From CADEDH01 sp039201605 (GTDB taxonomy: Bacteria; Actinomycetota; Acidimicrobiia; Acidimicrobiales; SZUA-35), in contig JBCCRO010000013.1 of NCBI GenBank assembly GCA_039201605.1, positions 82,612-146,611 on the forward strand: 64,000 bases of DNA, read 5' to 3'. Numbering within the stretch: the first letter of the stretch is position 1; every line of letters starts with the position of its first letter. Below, in pieces: positions 44,918 to 53,027 of the stretch. The translations under genes were made by a program, and so were the position numbers. The notes under the pieces were generated by a model. The model had not been told where the DNA came from. It did no database searches and saw nothing but the letters and a program-made list of their open reading frames with translations.

Positions 44918-45868
44918 TCAGCGGTACCGGGCGAGGACCCGACCGGCGGCGTCGGCCCCGAGTCGTTCGGCCCCCGGCAGCCCGGAGGAGTCGACGACGG
45001 TGGCGGCGGGACCCAGACGGATCAGGAGCCGCTCCAGCCACGGCACGGCCGAGATCACCATCTTGACCTCGGTGTGGGCGTCGGTCCGATCGAGCACCTC
45101 GACCGGGTAGTAGTCGGCCACCCACGACGCCTCGGGCTTCAGCCGCAGGCACACCCACGGGTCGTCGGGCCGAGGGTTGTACACGCCGACCCGCTCGGTG
45201 CCCGGTGCGGGGTGGGTGCCGACGGTGCCCAGGCGTTCGAGCTCCTCGATGCGGTCGACCCGGAACACCCGCTCGCCGTCGGCCTTCGAGCACCAGCCCT
45301 GGACGTACCATGAGCCGGCGTCGGCGAACACCCGCCAGGGGGCGATAACCCGCTCCGAGCGGTCGTCCCGGCCGTAGGAGTAGTACACGATTCGGACCTG
45401 CTCCCCGTCGGCCACGGCCGAGCGGAGCTCGTCGAGGAAACCGGACTCCGCCTCACCCAGGTGGATGTCGAGCGCTTCGGAGGCCTTGATCCCGAGGGCG
45501 TCCTCCAGCTTGCCCAGCGCTCGGGCCAGGGCGCCGCCCGGATCGGTACCCGGGATCGACAGCAGACCGTCGGAGGAGGCCAGCAGGGCCACCGCCTGGT
45601 CGGGGGTGAGGCGCAGGGGCCGGGAGAAGAAGTCGGCCAGCTCGATGCTGACCCGGCCCTCGTCGTCGATCTGCACGTCGACCAGGGCGTCGGGCGAATA
45701 CGGGGGCAGCCCGACCATGAACACGACATTGAGGTCGGCCAGGAGCTCGTCGTCCTTCAGGCCGAAGCGGGCCGCCACCTCGGACACGGTTCGACCCGGG
45801 TTGGCCACGATCCAGGGGACGACGGCCAACACCCGCCGCATCCGATCGGGGGCGGTGGGCCGGCTCAC
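44918..45868 (-). CDS. pafC: WYL-domain transcription regulator PafC
   Basis: A 316-residue DNA-binding protein: an N-terminal winged-helix region (RMRRVLAVVPWIVANPGRTV, EVAARFGL), a central WYL domain (VRIVYYSYGRDDRSERVIAP, then WYVQGWCSKADGERVFRVDR) and a C-terminal extension. In mycobacteria PafB and PafC act together as a heterodimeric activator of LexA-independent DNA-damage genes. The GTG start overlaps the pafB stop by 4 bp, consistent with equimolar synthesis. Its place after pafA matches the mycobacterial order. Confidence 0.92.
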   Translation of the reverse strand: MSRPTAPDRMRRVLAVVPWIVANPGRTVSEVAARFGLKDDELLADLNVVFMVGLPPYSPDALVDVQIDDEGRVSIELADFFSRPLRLTPDQAVALLASSDGLLSIPGTDPGGALARALGKLEDALGIKASEALDIHLGEAESGFLDELRSAVADGEQVRIVYYSYGRDDRSERVIAPWRVFADAGSWYVQGWCSKADGERVFRVDRIEELERLGTVGTHPAPGTERVGVYNPRPDDPWVCLRLKPEASWVADYYPVEVLDRTDAHTEVKMVISAVPWLERLLIRLGPAATVVDSSGLPGAERLGADAAGRVLARYR

Positions 45869-46812
45869 GACGCGGCCCCCTCGGACATCGCCTCCAGCCA
45901 GGACACGACCTCGGCCCGCCACTCCGGCGGTTCGAGCAGTTCGGCGTGATGGAGGAAGCCGAAGAGGAAGGTGCGGAAGGCGTCGAAGCTGCTCACCGGG
46001 ACCCGGGCCACGCCGCTCCCGTCGGGTTCGATCTCCCAGGTCACCGCCTCGCCCAGCTGACGGCGGGCCTGGGCCACCTGCTCGGGGTCGATCCGGACGA
46101 CGGCCTCGGTCGGGGTGTCGTCGCCCAGCTCCCAGGCCGGGCGGGGACGGCCGACGTGATCGTCGCCGGGTTGGGGGTTGGCCACGGCGATGTCGGTGGC
46201 CTCGACGCCGCCCTCGATGCGGTCGAGGCGGAAGTTGCGTTCGTCCTCCCGCAGGTGGTCGAAGCCGGTCAGATACCAGCGACCACGCTGGAAATCGAGG
46301 CGCCACGGATCGATCCGTCGCTGCTCACCCCGATACCCGAAGCGGACCTGGCGCCGGTCGACGATGGCCTGAAACAGCGGGGCCAGCGCCGGGTCGGAGG
46401 GCAGGCTGGCCACGGTGCTGTCCTCGACGGCGCCGCCGTCGGGCTCACCGTCGACGCCGCCCAGCTTCCACAGCGCCTCCCGGTCGCCGGCGCCGTCGAG
46501 GCGCACGGTCAGCGAGGCGAGGTGGATGGCGGCCAGCTCGTCGGGCTCCAGCCCGGGGTCGGCCAGGTAGTAGTCGGCCGGGTCGATGCGGTAGCCGTCG
46601 ACCGGCGGGTCGGTGCCCGGCGCCCGCTCCACCCGAAGGGGGATGCCGAGCACCCGCAGATCGTCCTTGTCACGCTCGAAGGCGCGATGGAAGGCCGAGC
46701 CCGGGGGTGGGTAGCCCTCCACCTTTCGCCGCAGTTCGTCGGCCGTGAGCGGCCGGGGCGTGTCGAGGAGGACCGCCGTGAGATTCAGCAGCCGTTCCAG
46801 CTTGCTTGACAC
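45865..46812 (-). CDS. pafB: WYL-domain transcription regulator PafB
   Basis: A 315-residue partner of PafC. It begins at GTG 46812 (MSSKLERLLNLTAVLLDTPR) with a helix-turn-helix, followed by FERDKDDLRVLGIPL, typical of PafB, and a WYL domain (VRFGYRGEQRRIDPWRLDF, then RWYLTGFDHLREDERNFRLD). It starts 24 bp after pafA. Expected role: sensing a DNA-damage product together with PafC and activating repair genes. Confidence 0.92.
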   Translation of the reverse strand: MSSKLERLLNLTAVLLDTPRPLTADELRRKVEGYPPPGSAFHRAFERDKDDLRVLGIPLRVERAPGTDPPVDGYRIDPADYYLADPGLEPDELAAIHLASLTVRLDGAGDREALWKLGGVDGEPDGGAVEDSTVASLPSDPALAPLFQAIVDRRQVRFGYRGEQRRIDPWRLDFQRGRWYLTGFDHLREDERNFRLDRIEGGVEATDIAVANPQPGDDHVGRPRPAWELGDDTPTEAVVRIDPEQVAQARRQLGEAVTWEIEPDGSGVARVPVSSFDAFRTFLFGFLHHAELLEPPEWRAEVVSWLEAMSEGAAS

Positions 46813-46836
46813 GTGTGCTCGCCCTTCGACCGCGCG

Positions 46837-48198
46837 CTACAGGCTGTCGATGAGTTTGGCGACCCGCTCGTCCTCGTGCTTGAACGGGTCCTTGCACAGC
46901 ACGGTGCGCTGGGCCTGATCGTTCAGCTTCAGGTGGACCCAGTCGACGGTGTAGTCGCGCTTGCGCTCCTTGGCCCGACGGATGAAGTCGCCGCGGAGCT
47001 TGGCCCGCGTGGTCTGGGGCGGGGTGTTGATGGCCTCCATCATGTCGTCGTCGACCATCGTCCGCTCCAACATGCCCCGGTCCTGCATCTTGTAGAACAT
47101 GCCCTGGTCGCGGCGGATGTCGTGGTACTGGAGGTCGAGCAGCGACACCCTGGCGTGGCTCAGGGGGAGGTCGTGCTTGGCCCGGTAGGCCTCGATCAGG
47201 TTGTGCTTGATCACCCAGTCGAGCTCACGATCGAGCTTGAACGGGTCGCTCTTGAGGTGGGTCATCACGTGCTCCCACATCTCGAGCGCCTTCTGCTCGT
47301 CGGGGGGCAGGCCGTTGGTGTCGGCGTAGTGGAGGGCCCGCTCGAGGAACTCGGACTGGATCTCCAGCGCCGACATCTCCTTGCCCGAGGCCAGGCGGAC
47401 CTTGCGCTCCATCGACAGGTCGTGGCTGATCTCCCGGATGGCCCGGATCGGGTTCTCCAGGGTCATGTCCCGCAGGACGCAGCCCGGGTCCTCGACCATG
47501 CGCAGCAGCACGGCCATGGCCCCCACCTTGAGGTAGGTGGTGTACTCGCTCATGTTGGAGTCGCCGACGATCACGTGGAGCCGCCGGTAGTGCTCGGCGT
47601 CGGCGTGGGGCTCGTCCCGGGTGTTGATGATGGGGCGGGAGCGGGTGGTGGCCGACGACACGCCTTCCCAGATGTGCTCGGCCCGCTGGCTGACGGCGAA
47701 CATCGAACCCCGCGCCGTCTGCAGCACCTTGCCCGCACCGGCGTAGATCTGCCGGGTGACGAGGAACGGGATCAGCACCTCGGAGTAGTGGCTCAGGTCG
47801 TCGTTGCGGGTGGTGAGGTAGTTCTCGTGGCAGCCGTAGGAGTTGCCGGCCGAGTCGGTGTTGTTCTTGAAGAGGTGGATCGTGCCCCGGATGCCCTCGT
47901 CGCGCAGCCGTTCCTCGGCCGAATCGAGCAGCTGTTCGAGGATCCGCTCCCCCGCCTTGTCGTGGACGACGACGGCGTCGATCGAGTCGCATTCGGCGGT
48001 GGCGTACTCGGGGTGGGAGCCGACGTCGAGATAGAGACGGGCGCCGTTGACGAGGAAGACGTTGCTCGAACGCCCCCAGGACACGACACGGCGGAACAGG
48101 TACCGGGCGACCTCGTCCGGGCTGAGCCGGCGCTGGCCGCGCAAAGTGCAGGTGACACCGTATTCAGTCTCGATGCCGTAGATCCGACGGGAGTGCAC
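46837..48198 (-). CDS. pafA: Pup-protein ligase PafA
   Basis: A 453-residue ligase that uses ATP to attach the C-terminal Glu of Pup to lysines of target proteins. It is strongly conserved with mycobacterial PafA: YGIETEYGVTCT at the start, LYLDVGSHPEYATAECDS, FKNNTDSAGNSYGCHENYL, RSRPIINTRDEPHADAE, and KLNDQAQRTVLCKDPF near the end. The start is GTG 48198. The gene follows prcA by 72 bp and precedes pafB. The Glu of GIETE and the acidic and His residues of the glutamine-synthetase-like site are kept. Confidence 0.97.
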   Translation of the reverse strand: MHSRRIYGIETEYGVTCTLRGQRRLSPDEVARYLFRRVVSWGRSSNVFLVNGARLYLDVGSHPEYATAECDSIDAVVVHDKAGERILEQLLDSAEERLRDEGIRGTIHLFKNNTDSAGNSYGCHENYLTTRNDDLSHYSEVLIPFLVTRQIYAGAGKVLQTARGSMFAVSQRAEHIWEGVSSATTRSRPIINTRDEPHADAEHYRRLHVIVGDSNMSEYTTYLKVGAMAVLLRMVEDPGCVLRDMTLENPIRAIREISHDLSMERKVRLASGKEMSALEIQSEFLERALHYADTNGLPPDEQKALEMWEHVMTHLKSDPFKLDRELDWVIKHNLIEAYRAKHDLPLSHARVSLLDLQYHDIRRDQGMFYKMQDRGMLERTMVDDDMMEAINTPPQTTRAKLRGDFIRRAKERKRDYTVDWVHLKLNDQAQRTVLCKDPFKHEDERVAKLIDSL

Positions 48199-48270
48199 GT
48201 CACCAATCTAGCGCTCGTCGGGCGCCGGCGGTGATCCGCCGTGACGTGCGTGTCCCGGCAGTGGTCGCAA

Positions 48271-48948
48271 TCAGCCCAGGCGCTCGGTGATCTCGCCGTT
48301 CTCCAGGCGCCGGAAGCAGCGCCCGTCGTCGAGCCGGTCGAGCATCGCCACCTCGAGCTCGTCGGCACCGAGCGAGCGATCGTCTCCGGCCAGGGCCGAC
48401 ACGGCGGCCTGCAGCGCGCCGGCCTCGTCGAGGTCCGCACTGAAGGCGCCGCTGAGACGCTCCCGGATCGGCTCGGCCTCACCGCCGAGCACGGCGAAGC
48501 CGGTCTCGTCGGTCACCGAGCCGTCGAAACGGATGTGGAACAGGCGGTCGCCCTCCCGCTCGAAACCAACGGCCACCACCAGGATCTCCACCTCGAGCGG
48601 CTTGGTCTCATGGGTGAAGATCTGGCCGAGCATCTGGGCGTACTGGTTGGCCAGGGCCTGGGAGTCGACGTCGTCGCGGCTGTAGGTGTAGCCCTTCACG
48701 TCGGCGTGGCGGATGCCGGCGATGCGCAGCTGGTCGTACTCGTTGTAGCGACCGACGCCGGCGAAGCCGATCCGGTCGTAGATCTCGGAGATCTTGCGCA
48801 GGTTCCGGGACGGGTTCTCGGCGCAGAGCACGATCCCCTGATCGAACTCGACGGCGACCAGGCTTCGACCTCGGGCGATGCCCTTCTGGGCGAAGTCGGC
48901 CCGGTCCTTCATCAGCTGCTCGGGGGCAACGTAGAACGGCATGTTCAT
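48271..48948 (-). CDS. prcA: Proteasome alpha subunit PrcA
   Basis: A 225-residue subunit of the outer rings of the 20S proteasome. It begins at ATG 48948 (MNMPFYVAPEQLMKDRADFA), matching the gating N-terminus of mycobacterial PrcA, and has GRSLVAVEFDQGIVLCAENPS, ISEIYDRIGFAGVGRYNEYD and FDGSVTDETGFAVLGG. There is no N-terminal Thr, as expected for an alpha subunit. Only one base separates it from the prcB stop, so the two are translated together. Confidence 0.96.
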   Translation of the reverse strand: MNMPFYVAPEQLMKDRADFAQKGIARGRSLVAVEFDQGIVLCAENPSRNLRKISEIYDRIGFAGVGRYNEYDQLRIAGIRHADVKGYTYSRDDVDSQALANQYAQMLGQIFTHETKPLEVEILVVAVGFEREGDRLFHIRFDGSVTDETGFAVLGGEAEPIRERLSGAFSADLDEAGALQAAVSALAGDDRSLGADELEVAMLDRLDDGRCFRRLENGEITERLG

Positions 48949-48949
48949 G

Positions 48950-49747
48950 TCAGGCACCGTTCCTTTCGGTGAACTCGCCGAGTATTCGGTCGAAGCGGGC
49001 GGCCACATCGGCCTCGTCCAACTCCCGGTACCCGTCGGAGGTGATGGCGGCCACGATCGGGTAGATCCCTCGCATCGAGTCGGGCCCGCCGGTGGCGGAG
49101 TCGTCGTCGGCGGCGGTGAACAGGGCCCGGATCATGAGATCGACGGCGGTGCCCTCGTCGTTGTCGTCGCGGTGGCCCAGCTTGATCACCGTGCGGGCGA
49201 ACAGGCTGCCCGAGCCGGAGGCGATGTAGTCCTCCTCCTCGTAGCGGCCGCCGGTGACGTCGTAGGCGAAGAGGCGACCGAAGCCCCGGCGCCGGTCGAA
49301 CCCGGCGAAGATCGGAACCACGACCATGCCCTGCATGGCGGCGGGGAGGTGCTGGCGCAGCATCTGGCTCAGCTGATTGGCCTTGCCCTCGAGCGACAGA
49401 GCATGCCCTTCGAGCTTCTCGTAGTGCTGCAGCTGGAGCTGGAACATCTTCACCATCTCCAACGCCGGGCCGGCGGCTCCGGCGATGGCGACGCCCGACC
49501 AGCGGTCGGCGGCGAACACCTTCTGCATCGTCCGGTGGCTGATGAGGTTGCCCGAGGTGGCCCGCCGGTCGCCGGCGATGATCACCCCGTCGGCGTACTT
49601 GGCCGCCACGACGGTGGTGCCGTGGGGCACCTCGATCGCCTCACCCGACAGGTCGGCCAGCGGCGCCACCTGGGGCTGGACCCGATTCAGCAGGTTGGCG
49701 AAGTTCGGTCCCGGATCATCGCTGGGGGAGAAAGAAGGCAGGCTCAT
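48950..49747 (-). CDS. prcB: Proteasome beta subunit PrcB
   Basis: A 265-residue catalytic subunit. A propeptide of about 43 residues ends in EVPHG, and Thr44 (TTVVAAKYADGVIIAGDRRA) becomes the N-terminal nucleophile after self-cleavage; Asp and Lys of the active site lie in AGDRRATSG and the following strand. ATG 49747 (MSLPSFSPSD) is chosen over upstream codons that give no family sequence. It starts next to the divergent rhodopsin gene, with 146 bp between the start codons. Confidence 0.96.
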   Translation of the reverse strand: MSLPSFSPSDDPGPNFANLLNRVQPQVAPLADLSGEAIEVPHGTTVVAAKYADGVIIAGDRRATSGNLISHRTMQKVFAADRWSGVAIAGAAGPALEMVKMFQLQLQHYEKLEGHALSLEGKANQLSQMLRQHLPAAMQGMVVVPIFAGFDRRRGFGRLFAYDVTGGRYEEEDYIASGSGSLFARTVIKLGHRDDNDEGTAVDLMIRALFTAADDDSATGGPDSMRGIYPIVAAITSDGYRELDEADVAARFDRILGEFTERNGA

Positions 49748-49853
49748 CGGCGACAAGGTTACCGCAGGTCGGGAGGGTTCAAGGCGGCTCCGTCGGGGTA
49801 TGCGCACCCGGACGGCGGGTGGGTGATCATCGATTGGCTTCCTGCCGTTTCCG

Positions 49854-49875
49854 TGTGTTAGGCACTCCTAACACA
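49854..49875. promoter_or_regulatory. Perfect inverted repeat upstream of the rhodopsin ribosome site
   Basis: TGTGTTAGG-CACT-CCTAACACA is a perfect 9-bp inverted repeat with a 4-base centre. It ends 7 bp before the GGAGG (49883-49887) of the rhodopsin gene, in the short intergenic region shared with prcB. It may be an operator or, in RNA, a hairpin that controls access to the ribosome site. Position and perfection are seen; function is inferred. Confidence 0.6.
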
Positions 49876-49893
49876 TTTAAGTGGAGGTACCTT

Positions 49894-50706
49894 TTGTCGT
49901 TTGAAAACCTATACGAATACACGGCGACGCAATACGAAGTCGTCCTCAGCGTGTTCACGCTCACCGCGGCGGTGTTCGCCGCAGTCCTCGTCTACTCGCT
50001 GGCCACCGCCGGGTCGATCGCACCCCGCTACCGGATCACGTCGTATCTGACCGGCGTGGTGATGGTGTCGGCCGTGCTCGAACTCGGTCTGCTGGCCCTC
50101 CGCTGGTCGGGAGGGTTCGACTGGAACGGCTCGGCCTACGTGCAGAGCGGCGACCTGTTCTCCAACGGCTTCCGGTACATGAACTGGAGCATCGACGTGC
50201 CGGTGCTACTCACCCAGTTGCTGGTGGTGGCCGGGATCACGGGTCGCGTGTTCTTCCAACGCTGGGCGTCCTTCGTGGTCGCCGGCCTGGCCATGATCTG
50301 GACGGGTTACGTCGGCCAGTTCGACGAGGTCGACGGCGGAGCCAGCTTCTGGGTGTGGGGCGCTATCAGCACCGTGTTCTACCTGTGGCTGCTCTACGTG
50401 GCCTACCAGACGATTCGCGACGCCAAGGCCAAGGCCTCACCCAGCGTGGCCCGTCTGTTCCAGTTCACCTGGATCCTGTTCCTCGTCGCCTGGACGATCT
50501 ATCCCGTGGCGTATCTCATGCCGCAGATCTGGGACGACGCCAACGGCGTTGTCCTCCGCAATCTGATCTACAGCTTCGCCGACATCTCGTCGAAGGCCGT
50601 CTACGGCATCCTGCTGGCCGTCATCGCCCAGAAGGTGAGCGCCGAGATGGGCTTCAAGCCGGCGAAGGAGACGGCGTTCTGGGAGGAGCCGGCCGCCGTC
50701 GAATAG
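49894..50706 (+). CDS. Microbial rhodopsin with NDQ motif, probable light-driven sodium pump (KR2 type)
   Basis: A 270-residue seven-helix retinal protein. The third helix reads FRYMNWSIDVPVLLTQLLVV: Asn97, Asp101, Gln108, equal in spacing to KR2 Asn112/Asp116/Gln123. Also matching KR2 are Asp87, Arg94, Glu145, Arg222, Asp230 and the retinal Lys234 (SFADISSKAVYG); the helix pieces TGYVGQFDEV, VWGAIS and WTIYPVAYLMP are nearly identical. By alignment the ion-uptake cavity residues differ: KR2 Asn61 is Ser50 and Gly263 is Ala242. The start is TTG 49894 with GGAGG six bases upstream; it gives SFENLYEY, like the KR2 N-terminal helix. No retinal-forming oxygenase gene is in this window. Confidence 0.93.
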   Translation: MSFENLYEYTATQYEVVLSVFTLTAAVFAAVLVYSLATAGSIAPRYRITSYLTGVVMVSAVLELGLLALRWSGGFDWNGSAYVQSGDLFSNGFRYMNWSIDVPVLLTQLLVVAGITGRVFFQRWASFVVAGLAMIWTGYVGQFDEVDGGASFWVWGAISTVFYLWLLYVAYQTIRDAKAKASPSVARLFQFTWILFLVAWTIYPVAYLMPQIWDDANGVVLRNLIYSFADISSKAVYGILLAVIAQKVSAEMGFKPAKETAFWEEPAAVE

Positions 50707-50738
50707 CCGACCGCTGAGCGACTGAACCGTGGTGCGGC

Positions 50739-50780
50739 CCGGCTCGGGCCGACGTCAGCTGCGCCGTCGGCCCGAGCCGG
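50739..50780 (+). terminator. Perfect 16-bp hairpin after the rhodopsin gene
   Basis: Arms CCGGCTCGGGCCGACG (50739-50754) and CGTCGGCCCGAGCCGG (50765-50780) pair without mismatch around a 10-base loop, 33 bp after the rhodopsin stop. The T-run is minimal (TTCG). It probably ends or stabilises a monocistronic rhodopsin transcript. Confidence 0.65.
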
Positions 50781-50850
50781 TTCGCCGAACCAACCCGCCA
50801 CCGGCGAAGCGGTACGGTCGAGCTCGAGGAGTAGCGGAGGGCGCCGATCG

Positions 50851-51726
50851 ATGAACCAGTTCCTTGCCGCCGACGTCGAGCGGCTCCCGCTGTCGGGCGG
50901 GACGACCGTCCACCGACGCATCGGAGCGGGTGCGCCCGTCCTGCTGCTGCACGGCTACCCCGAGACCCACGTGTGCTGGCATCGGGTGGCACCGGCGCTG
51001 GCCGAGCAGGCGACGGTGATCGCCCCCGATCTCCCCGGCTACGGGGACAGCGCCTGGTCGCATCCCGACGACGAGGTGTTCTCCAAGCGATCGATGGCGG
51101 TCGCCATGGTGGAGCTGATGGCCTCGCTGGGGTACGCCCACTTCGCCGTGGTCGGCCACGACCGGGGAGCCCGAGTGGCCTACCGCCTGGCTCTCGACCA
51201 TCCCGGAACGGTGACGGGCCTCGCCGTGATCGACATCGCCCCGACCTCGGTCGAGTGGGAGCTGATCCGGGGGATCGACTCGGTGGGGGCGTTCCACTGG
51301 CCGTTTCTGGCTCAACCCGACGGGCTACCCGAAGCGCTCCTGGCCGAGGCGCCCGACCGGTGGATCGACCACCTGCTCGACAGCTGGTCGGCCGATCCCG
51401 ACGCCATCGTCGACGAGGTCCGCACCGAGTATCGGCGCTGCTTCCGACGCGCCGCCGTGCGGGCGGCCACGTGCGGCGACTACCGGGCCGGCGCCGGCGT
51501 CGATCGCCGTCTCGACCTGGCCGATCGGGCCGACGGCCGCACCATCGACTGCCCGGTGCTGGCGGTGGCCAGCGCCGATCGGGGCGACCTCGCCGCCCAC
51601 TGGCGCCCGTGGGCGCCCACGCTCACCGCGGTCGTGGTGGACGGCGGCCACTTCCTTCCCGAGGAGAACGCTCCGGGCCTGCTCGCCCACCTCGCACCCT
51701 TCCTGGCCGATCGGCCTCAGCGGTGA
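50851..51726 (+). CDS. Alpha/beta hydrolase, fluoroacetate dehalogenase-like
   Basis: A 291-residue alpha/beta hydrolase. LLLHGYPETHVCWHRVAP contains the oxyanion loop, the nucleophile is Asp104 in VGHDRGARVAYRLALDHP, and the catalytic His is in DGGHFLPEENA. The Asp nucleophile and the two Arg (GARVAYR) that bind the carboxylate in fluoroacetate dehalogenases are in place, so hydrolysis of a haloacetate or similar acid is plausible. GAGGAG lies about 20 bases ahead of the ATG. It is followed after 4 bp by the next gene, with which it is probably co-transcribed. Confidence 0.88.
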   Translation: MNQFLAADVERLPLSGGTTVHRRIGAGAPVLLLHGYPETHVCWHRVAPALAEQATVIAPDLPGYGDSAWSHPDDEVFSKRSMAVAMVELMASLGYAHFAVVGHDRGARVAYRLALDHPGTVTGLAVIDIAPTSVEWELIRGIDSVGAFHWPFLAQPDGLPEALLAEAPDRWIDHLLDSWSADPDAIVDEVRTEYRRCFRRAAVRAATCGDYRAGAGVDRRLDLADRADGRTIDCPVLAVASADRGDLAAHWRPWAPTLTAVVVDGGHFLPEENAPGLLAHLAPFLADRPQR

Positions 51727-51730
51727 CCCG

Positions 51731-52531
51731 GTGACATACCAACCGGCCGCTGACGATCTTGCGTCGGCGATCGCCGTCACCGTCGATCGCCTCGTCATCG
51801 CCGTTCACCGGCAGGTGATGGCACAACACCGTGCCCGCATTGCGACGCTGCTGGACGGGCTGGCCGGTGGCCGAGCCTTCGACCACCCCGGCTACATCTA
51901 CGACCTCGCCGAGTTCCTCGCCGCCGGACAGTGCACCGATGCGCTGGTACGGCGTCGCTTCGTCTACGACGACGAAGGTGCCAGCGCCCTCGTCGGGCGA
52001 CTCGTCGAGCTCCGACTGATCGGCAGCTCGGGGCGGCCCGGCCCGAGGCTGGGCGCCGCCGCCGAGATGCTCGGGCTGCGCGAGCGGATGGCCGATGACC
52101 TGTGGCCGATCGACCTCGACGCCGCCGAGGGTGGGGCGACCGCCCTGCTGGCGGCGGCCGACGGGCCCCTGGCGTCGGCGTTCGCTGCGCTCCCCCACCC
52201 CACAGCGGCCGCAGCGCGGCTCCATCATCTGCTGAACGGGGCGCGCTACATCCGCTTCGACGCCCATGTCGAGGCGTGGCGGGCGGTCCCCCTCGACCCG
52301 GTCGAGATCACCGCGCTCACCGTGGCGCTCGACGGCGGTATCGACGGCGCTCCCCCGCCCGGCCTGCTCGATCGGGGCTGGGTGGCGGACGATGGGCAGA
52401 TCACCGATGCCGGAATCGAGGCCCGACGGGACATCGAGGACGGCACCAACCGCCGCTACCGCGAGACCCTGGCCGCCGTGCCCGAGGCCGCCGGTTGGCT
52501 GGAGGCGCTGCGCCGCCTACCCGACCGCTGA
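51731..52531 (+). CDS. SalK/SCO6745-like protein
   Basis: A 266-residue helical protein. The segment LHHLLNGARYIRFDAHVEAW (near residue 165-185) and a later ITALTVALDGGIDGAPPPGL plus DGQITDAGIEARRDIED fit the SalK-like SCO6745 family of Streptomyces and other actinobacteria. Biochemistry of that family is not established. It begins 4 bp after the dehalogenase-like gene and its end overlaps the convergent GNAT frame by 15 bp. My family assignment rests on short motifs. Confidence 0.6.
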   Translation: MTYQPAADDLASAIAVTVDRLVIAVHRQVMAQHRARIATLLDGLAGGRAFDHPGYIYDLAEFLAAGQCTDALVRRRFVYDDEGASALVGRLVELRLIGSSGRPGPRLGAAAEMLGLRERMADDLWPIDLDAAEGGATALLAAADGPLASAFAALPHPTAAAARLHHLLNGARYIRFDAHVEAWRAVPLDPVEITALTVALDGGIDGAPPPGLLDRGWVADDGQITDAGIEARRDIEDGTNRRYRETLAAVPEAAGWLEALRRLPDR

Positions 52532-52873
52532 GCCGCCACCGAGGTACCGGCGGAACCCCTCGGCCTCGGCCTCGAAGCCCGCTGCACGGTACAGCTGGTG
52601 GGCGCCGTCCTCGGCGTGCGACTTGTGCGACAGGAGCTGCAACTTGTGGCACCCGAGCCGGCGAGCGTCGGCCACCAGCCGGTCGAGGATCGCCAGGGCG
52701 ATACCGCGTCGGCGTCGATCCGAGCGTACGACCATGGCCTCGATGAAGCCCGACGGCCGACAGTCATAGGTCACGTTGGGCAAGACCAGGAACGTGGCGG
52801 TGCCGACGATGTCGCCCTCGACCTCGGCGACGTAGACCGTGACATCCTCGGTGTCGAGCATGCGCAGCCACAT
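52517..52873 (-). CDS. GNAT acetyltransferase following pup (N-terminus without ordinary start)
   Basis: From ATG 52873 the frame gives 118 residues, including EAMVVRSDRRRRGIALAILD (acetyl-CoA loop RRRRGIA) and AEDGAHQLYRAAGFEAEAEG. The same frame continues upstream to 53056 and encodes GDARATVRLAVEADLLAVLR and ERRMWLRMLD, which is the expected first helix and strand of a GNAT domain, but it contains no ATG, GTG or TTG. The real protein therefore probably begins near 53035, at the end of pup, by an unusual codon or by coupling, unless there is a base error. It is co-directional with pup. Acceptor unknown. Confidence 0.65.
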   Translation of the reverse strand: MWLRMLDTEDVTVYVAEVEGDIVGTATFLVLPNVTYDCRPSGFIEAMVVRSDRRRRGIALAILDRLVADARRLGCHKLQLLSHKSHAEDGAHQLYRAAGFEAEAEGFRRYLGGGSAVG

Positions 52874-53027
52874 CCGACGTTCGGCGTCGGACGGCTGGGC
52901 GGGAAGGGGGTTGCGTCCCTCGTCCGCTCGGGACAGAACGCGCAGAACGGCGAGCAGATCCGCCTCGACGGCGAGTCGGACGGTCGCCCGGGCGTCGCCT
53001 GCTACGGCATGGTCGGTGAGGTTCGCC

